Below, one piece after another: positions 60,294 through 64,000 of a DNA stretch of 64,000 bases. Each line of letters begins with the position of its first letter. Within the stretch, counting starts at the first letter, position 1. The stretch lies in assembly GCF_004919085.1 (NCBI RefSeq), contig NZ_STGL01000009.1:186001-250000 (forward strand), written 5' to 3'. Made by a program: the position numbers and the translations under genes. The notes beneath the pieces were generated by a model. That model was given only the letters and a program-made list of their open reading frames with translations, did not search any database and was not told the DNA's origin. The stretch is from Nocardioides sp. GY 10127. GTDB lineage: Bacteria > Actinomycetota > Actinomycetes > Propionibacteriales > Nocardioidaceae.

Positions 60294-62273
60294 ATGGACG
60301 AGCACAGCGCGGGCGGCGCGACCGGGACGGTCGACGTCGAGTTCCTCGGGCTGCGCGAGGACGACCTCGTCACCGGTGCCGCCCCCGTCGTCGCCCTGGA
60401 CGGCGTGGTGCCGGCCGTCGAGACCGGGCCGCTGCGGCTGCGGCGGTCGGGTGCGCTGTCGGGTGCGCGGTCGGGTGCTGGCGCCCGGGACGCGCACGCG
60501 CCCACCGCGGCGCCGGTGCTCCCGGGCGAGTCGGGCGTGCCGGACGGCGGGCGGGCCGGCGTCCTGCTTGATCCGGCGCTCGATCCCGCGCTGGAGCCTG
60601 CGCCCGCGCCCACCCGGGCCGCCGCGCCCCGCTCGCGCGGGCGGCGGGTGCGGGGGACGTGGTGGGTCTTCGCGACCGGCCTGCTCGTGGGCGCCGTGGC
60701 CTCCGCGTGGGGGCTGCGCGCCGGGTGGCTGATGGACTACGGCGACGCGATGGCGCACCTGACGATCGCCCGCCGCATCCTCGACTCGCGCAGCCCGGGC
60801 ATCTCCCAGCTCGGGACGGTCTGGCTGCCGGTGCCGCACCTGGTGCTGCTGCCGTTCGTGCAGTCGCTGTGGCTGTTCCACACCGGTCTGGCGGGCAGCA
60901 TCGTCAACACGCTGTGCCTGGCGTCGACGGCGACGGCGGTCTTCCGGATCGGGGCCCACCTCGGGCTGGGGCTGCCGGCGCGGCTCGCGGCGGTGGCCGT
61001 GGTGCTCACCAACGTCAGCCTCCTCTACGTCGCGACGACCGCCCTCACCGAGCCGCTGCTGCTGGCGCTCATGACGGGCGCGGTCGCGGGCGCGACGGGG
61101 TGGGTGTTCAGCGAGCGGAAGCTGAGCGGCGGCGAGCTGACGGTGTTCTGCGGCGTCCCGCTCGGCCTCTCCGTCCTCACCCGGTACGAGGCCTGGCCTC
61201 TCGCGCTGGCCTGCGGCATCTACGTGGCGATCGTGGTGCTGCGGCGCGGCGACGGCTGGGGGCGCGCGGTGCGGCTGACGCTCGGGCTGGCCACGCCGTC
61301 CCTGCTCGGCATCGCCTGGTGGCTGGCGTACAACCAGGCGGTCTACGGCAGTCCGCTGGAGTTCCTGACCGGCGAGTACTCGGCCTCGGCGTTCGCCGAC
61401 ACGTACGCGGCGCGCGGGCAGCTGACGACCGCCGGCCACCTCGGGCTGAGCCTGCGGGTGATGTGGGCGGCGCTGACCGACACCGTCGGCCTGGTGCCGC
61501 TCGTGCTGGCCGGCGCCGGCCTCGCGCTGCTGACCTGGCGCCGCGGGCTCGACGACCGCGCCCTCGCGCTGTGGGTGCTCGGCGCCCCGACCGTCTTCCT
61601 CACGTTCTCCCTGTTCGCCGGGCAGCACGTCATGTTCAACGACGCCTCGATCCCCACCGGCGCCTACAACAACCGGTACGTGCTCTCGGCGGTGCCGTGG
61701 GTCGCGTGCCTCGTGGCCTACCTCGTGGACGTCGTCTCCATGCCCGTGCTGCCGGGGCGGCTCGCGACGCTCACGACCCGGGTGCTGGGGCCGGTGCGGC
61801 TGCGGGGCGCGGTGGTGGCCGGGCTCGTGGCGGTCGGGCTCGTCGGCCAGGTGCTGTGGTGGGCGGGCGACCCGTACGGCCGGATGGTCGTCGTCGAGGA
61901 GGGCCACCTGCAGGCCGTCGACTACGTCGACCGCAAGGCCGCCGCGACCTGGCTCGGTGAGCACTACGACGGCGGCGACATCCTCATGGACGAGAGCGCG
62001 ACCCTCGTCGCGCCCGTCATCGGCCTGCCGCAGCGCGACTTCTGGAACCGAGCCACCGGCGACCTCTTCGACGAGGCCCTCGCCGACCCGTACGACCACG
62101 CCCGCTGGGTGTGGGTGCGCGTGGACCTCACCGCCGACGAGCTCAGCAACTCCTCCTCCGCCGACCGCGTCGCTGCCGCCGTCGCCGCCGACCCCGCGCT
62201 GCTCTCGCGGTACGTCGTCGCGTACGTGAACGAGGACGTCGCGATCTACCGCCGGATCGGGGACCCGTCGTGA
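60294..62273 (+). CDS. Polytopic membrane glycosyltransferase (GT-C/PMT-like)
   Basis: A 659-residue membrane enzyme, likely using a polyprenyl-phosphate sugar donor. About 115 cytosolic residues precede the first helix (WWVFATGLLVGAVASAWGL). The first outer loop has WLMDYGDAMAHLTIARR, an acidic motif of GT-C enzymes, followed by GTVWLPVPHLVLLPF. Some ten to twelve helices are visible, then a soluble C-terminal domain (about 545-659). GGAGGGGGG precedes the ATG. It lies between the BcsB-like gene and a coiled-coil gene, with 4-bp overlap to the latter (GTGA), so a surface polysaccharide or glycoprotein function is inferred. Confidence 0.8.
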   Translation: MDEHSAGGATGTVDVEFLGLREDDLVTGAAPVVALDGVVPAVETGPLRLRRSGALSGARSGAGARDAHAPTAAPVLPGESGVPDGGRAGVLLDPALDPALEPAPAPTRAAAPRSRGRRVRGTWWVFATGLLVGAVASAWGLRAGWLMDYGDAMAHLTIARRILDSRSPGISQLGTVWLPVPHLVLLPFVQSLWLFHTGLAGSIVNTLCLASTATAVFRIGAHLGLGLPARLAAVAVVLTNVSLLYVATTALTEPLLLALMTGAVAGATGWVFSERKLSGGELTVFCGVPLGLSVLTRYEAWPLALACGIYVAIVVLRRGDGWGRAVRLTLGLATPSLLGIAWWLAYNQAVYGSPLEFLTGEYSASAFADTYAARGQLTTAGHLGLSLRVMWAALTDTVGLVPLVLAGAGLALLTWRRGLDDRALALWVLGAPTVFLTFSLFAGQHVMFNDASIPTGAYNNRYVLSAVPWVACLVAYLVDVVSMPVLPGRLATLTTRVLGPVRLRGAVVAGLVAVGLVGQVLWWAGDPYGRMVVVEEGHLQAVDYVDRKAAATWLGEHYDGGDILMDESATLVAPVIGLPQRDFWNRATGDLFDEALADPYDHARWVWVRVDLTADELSNSSSADRVAAAVAADPALLSRYVVAYVNEDVAIYRRIGDPS

Positions 62274-64000
62274 GCGGGGGTTCCGGGGAGCCGCGGGGGG
62301 GTCAGCCGCCGCGGGCGCCGCGTCCCGTCTACCGCCCTGCGCCTTCGAAGGGGCCGGGTGGTGCTGGTGCTGGCGCTGCCGGTGCTGCTCCGGCGGGTGC
62401 GTCTGGGGGCGGTGCTACGTCGGCCGCCGGCCCCCGCCGTCCTGCCCCGCGTGTGTACCGTCCGGCGCCGTCCAAGCGTGCCCCCGCGGCTGATGAGGCG
62501 GCTGCGGCGGCTGCTGCGGCTGCTGCGGCTGCTGCGGCCGATGAGGCTGCTGAGGCCGCTGGTGAGTCGCGGGGGGCTGCCCCGGGGCCGGCCGAGCGTT
62601 CGGTCCTCGTGTCCGCGAGGACCGTTCTGGCCCGCGACGAGTCCTCCCACGCTCAGCAGGCACCGGCTGAGGACGCTTCGGTCCTCGCGCCCACGAGGAC
62701 CGAAGCGGAGCAGCCGCCCGGGGCCGGTGCCGACGCGGCTGGGCCTGGTGCTGGCGGGTCGGCCGGCACTGCTGAGTCCGCTGGTGCTGCTGAGCCCGCT
62801 GAGGCGCTGCTGCCGGCCGATCAGCCTTCGGTCCTCGCGGACACGAGGACCGAACGCCTCCCCGACGAGGGTGTCCACGCTCAGGAAGACCCGGCTGCGG
62901 AGGCTTCGGTCCTCACGGGGCACGGGAACCGGCTGTCGGGCGGCGCGCTGCCGGCCGGGACACCGTCGGTCGAGGAGCTCACCCAGCAGGTGGCCCGCGA
63001 GGTGGCCGCCGAGAACGCGCATCGCCGGGCTGCCGCCAAGGCTGCGGCCGAGCGGCAGGCGGCGAGGCGGCACGACGACTGGGTCGAGGTCGAGCGCCGT
63101 GAGCGCGACCGCATCGCGGCCGAGCGGCTCGCCGCTGCCCGGCTCGAGGCGATCGAGGAGGAGCGACTCGCCGCCGAGCAGGCTGAGGCGGAGCGTCTGG
63201 CTGCCGAGCGTGCGGAGGCGGAGCGTCTTGAGGTAGCTCGTCGTGAGGCTGAGCGCCTCGCGGCTGAGCGGGCCGCGGCTGCACGGCTGGAAGCGGCTCG
63301 GCTTGCCGAGGAGCGGCGGCTCGAGGCCGAGCGCCTGGAGGCTGCACGCCGTGAGGCCGAGCGTCTTGAGGCCGAGCGTCTTGAGGCAGCTCGCCTGGAG
63401 GCGGAGCGGCTCGAGGCGGAGCGGCTCGAGGCAGTTCGTCGTGAGGCCGAGCGTCTTGAGGCAGCTCGCCTGGAGGCGGAGCGGCTCGAGGCAGTTCGTC
63501 GTGAGGCTGAGCGGCTAGAGGCCGAGCGGCTAGAAGCCGAGCGGCTTGAGGCAGCGCGCCGGGAAGCAGAGCGCCTGGAGGCGGAAAGGCTCGCGGCCGA
63601 ACGGGCTGAAGCCGAGCGCCTGGAGGCGGAGCGGATCGAGGCTGCCCGCCGTGAGGCAGCCCGCCTGGAGGCAGCGCGCCGCGAGGCCGAGCGGCTGGCC
63701 GCCGAGCGGGCCGCGGCGGAGCGGGCCGAGGCGGAGCGGGCCGAGGCCGCCCGCATCGAGGCAGCCCGCATCGAGGCAGCCCGTCTGGCGGCGGAGCGGG
63801 CCGAGGCCGAGCGACTCGCCGAGCAGCGGCTGGCCGCGGAGCGCGAGCAGCTGGAGGCGGAGCGTCGTCGGCTGGAGGCGGAGCGGCTCGCGGCCCAGCG
63901 CGCCGAGGCGGAGCGCCTGGAGGCGGAGCGCGTCGAGCGCGAGCGCCTGGAGGCCGAGCGGGCCCAGCTGGAGGCGGAGCGCCGGCGCCTGGAGCAGGAG
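62270..64000 (+). CDS. Long low-complexity coiled-coil protein, incomplete at window end
   Basis: Open for 577 codons to the window edge without a stop. GTG 62270 overlaps the previous stop. Residues 1-210 are Ala/Pro/Gly-rich with two VYRPAPSK boxes (about 21 and 64) and an Ala-rich run. DNA hairpins lie inside this part. From about 230 to the edge the sequence is a near-continuous charged helix made of variants of EAERLEAERLEA, with Glu, Ala, Arg and Leu only. This is a single very long coiled coil or stable single alpha helix. Function unknown; a structural or scaffold role for the polysaccharide machinery is possible. Confidence 0.85.
   Translation, partial: MSGGSGEPRGGQPPRAPRPVYRPAPSKGPGGAGAGAAGAAPAGASGGGATSAAGPRRPAPRVYRPAPSKRAPAADEAAAAAAAAAAAAAADEAAEAAGESRGAAPGPAERSVLVSARTVLARDESSHAQQAPAEDASVLAPTRTEAEQPPGAGADAAGPGAGGSAGTAESAGAAEPAEALLPADQPSVLADTRTERLPDEGVHAQEDPAAEASVLTGHGNRLSGGALPAGTPSVEELTQQVAREVAAENAHRRAAAKAAAERQAARRHDDWVEVERRERDRIAAERLAAARLEAIEEERLAAEQAEAERLAAERAEAERLEVARREAERLAAERAAAARLEAARLAEERRLEAERLEAARREAERLEAERLEAARLEAERLEAERLEAVRREAERLEAARLEAERLEAVRREAERLEAERLEAERLEAARREAERLEAERLAAERAEAERLEAERIEAARREAARLEAARREAERLAAERAAAERAEAERAEAARIEAARIEAARLAAERAEAERLAEQRLAAEREQLEAERRRLEAERLAAQRAEAERLEAERVERERLEAERAQLEAERRRLEQE
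62598..62915. repeat. Hairpin repeat family inside the coiled-coil gene (three copies and a remnant)
   Basis: CTTCGGTCCTCG-N6-CGAGGACCGAAG is complete at 62676-62705 (12-bp stem), 11 bp at 62826-62855, and 9 bp at 62601-62624 (CGGTCCTCG...CGAGGACCG). A fourth left arm, CTTCGGTCCTC, stands alone at 62904-62914. Each loop is 6 nt. In protein the units read SVLAPTRTE or SVLADTRTE. Confidence 0.92.
63000..64000 (+). repeat. Degenerate coding repeats of the coiled-coil region
   Basis: The DNA consists of 12- to 30-bp imperfect repeats such as GAGGCGGAGCGGCTCGAGGC and GAGCGTCTTGAGGC, encoding EAERLEAER variants. One longer block with AVRREAERLEAARLEAERLE is nearly duplicated around 63424-63504. 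Such DNA can change length by slippage or recombination. Confidence 0.85.

Noticed and set aside
58200..62099. 1299-codon minus-strand open frame
   Set aside because: Antisense to two well-supported genes; composition is Arg/Gly/His low complexity typical of a shadow frame.

Overview
Organism. The window is very GC-rich, has typical actinobacterial gene blocks (hpt-ftsH-folE-folP-folB-folK-DUF3180; DUF2520-panC-nadB-nadC-coaX-lsr2-clpC), many GTG starts, Lsr2, an F420-type oxidoreductase family and a MutT1-type NUDIX/phosphatase fusion. This points to a chromosomal segment of an actinobacterium, most probably of the Micrococcales (Cellulomonas/Promicromonospora side). The rank below class is inference. 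A recurring regulatory trait is a TANNNT -10 box placed 6-7 nt before the start codon, as expected for leaderless mRNAs. Layout. 1-3 kb: two secreted beta-sandwich/Ig-like proteins. 2.4-8.2 kb: purine salvage (hpt), membrane protease FtsH and a translationally coupled folate operon. 8.2-11.8 kb: a coiled-coil membrane protein, a 73-bp tandem repeat array, a GNAT acetyltransferase, the first copy of a palindromic element and a luciferase-like oxidoreductase. 11.8-15.5 kb: an osmoprotectant (OpuC/Osm-type) ABC importer with interlocked divergent promoters. 15.5-22.4 kb: a GT2 glycosyltransferase and the pantothenate/NAD genes. 22.4-26.8 kb: lsr2, clpC (with a probable ClgR operator) and mutY. 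26.9-34.7 kb: a secreted protein, enoyl-CoA isomerase-like enzyme, TetR, LuxR-type and IclR regulators, a two-subunit CoA transferase and a secreted metzincin protease. 35.0-36.3 kb: tRNA-Lys and a two-gene operon of unknown function, the most accessory-looking locus. 36.4-41.3 kb: DUF1206 protein, two overlapping PAP2 phosphatases, a 39-residue membrane mini-protein, an F420-type oxidoreductase and a LysR regulator. 41.5-45.4 kb: cspA with a long leader, then copper homeostasis genes csoR-copZ-copA with a visible CsoR operator. 45.4-57.9 kb: a DUF3352-like protein and a phosphate region (mutT1, pstSCAB with a PHO box and a GlxR/CRP-type site, then pit-DUF47 and ppk), interrupted by an orphan AbiEi/Vsr-like gene bracketed by two inverted copies of the palindromic element. 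58.2-64.0 kb: a probable surface polysaccharide locus with a BcsB-like secreted protein, a GT-C membrane glycosyltransferase and a long coiled-coil protein running off the window. How it fits together. Most of the segment is housekeeping: cofactors (folate, pantothenate, NAD), proteostasis (FtsH, ClpC), and phosphate, copper and osmolyte transport. Novelty is concentrated in small repeat families (73-bp array; 20-19-20 palindromes at three sites; 12-6-12 hairpins inside a coding sequence) and in the unknown operon beside tRNA-Lys. No prophage, integrase, insertion sequence, CRISPR array or rRNA was found.
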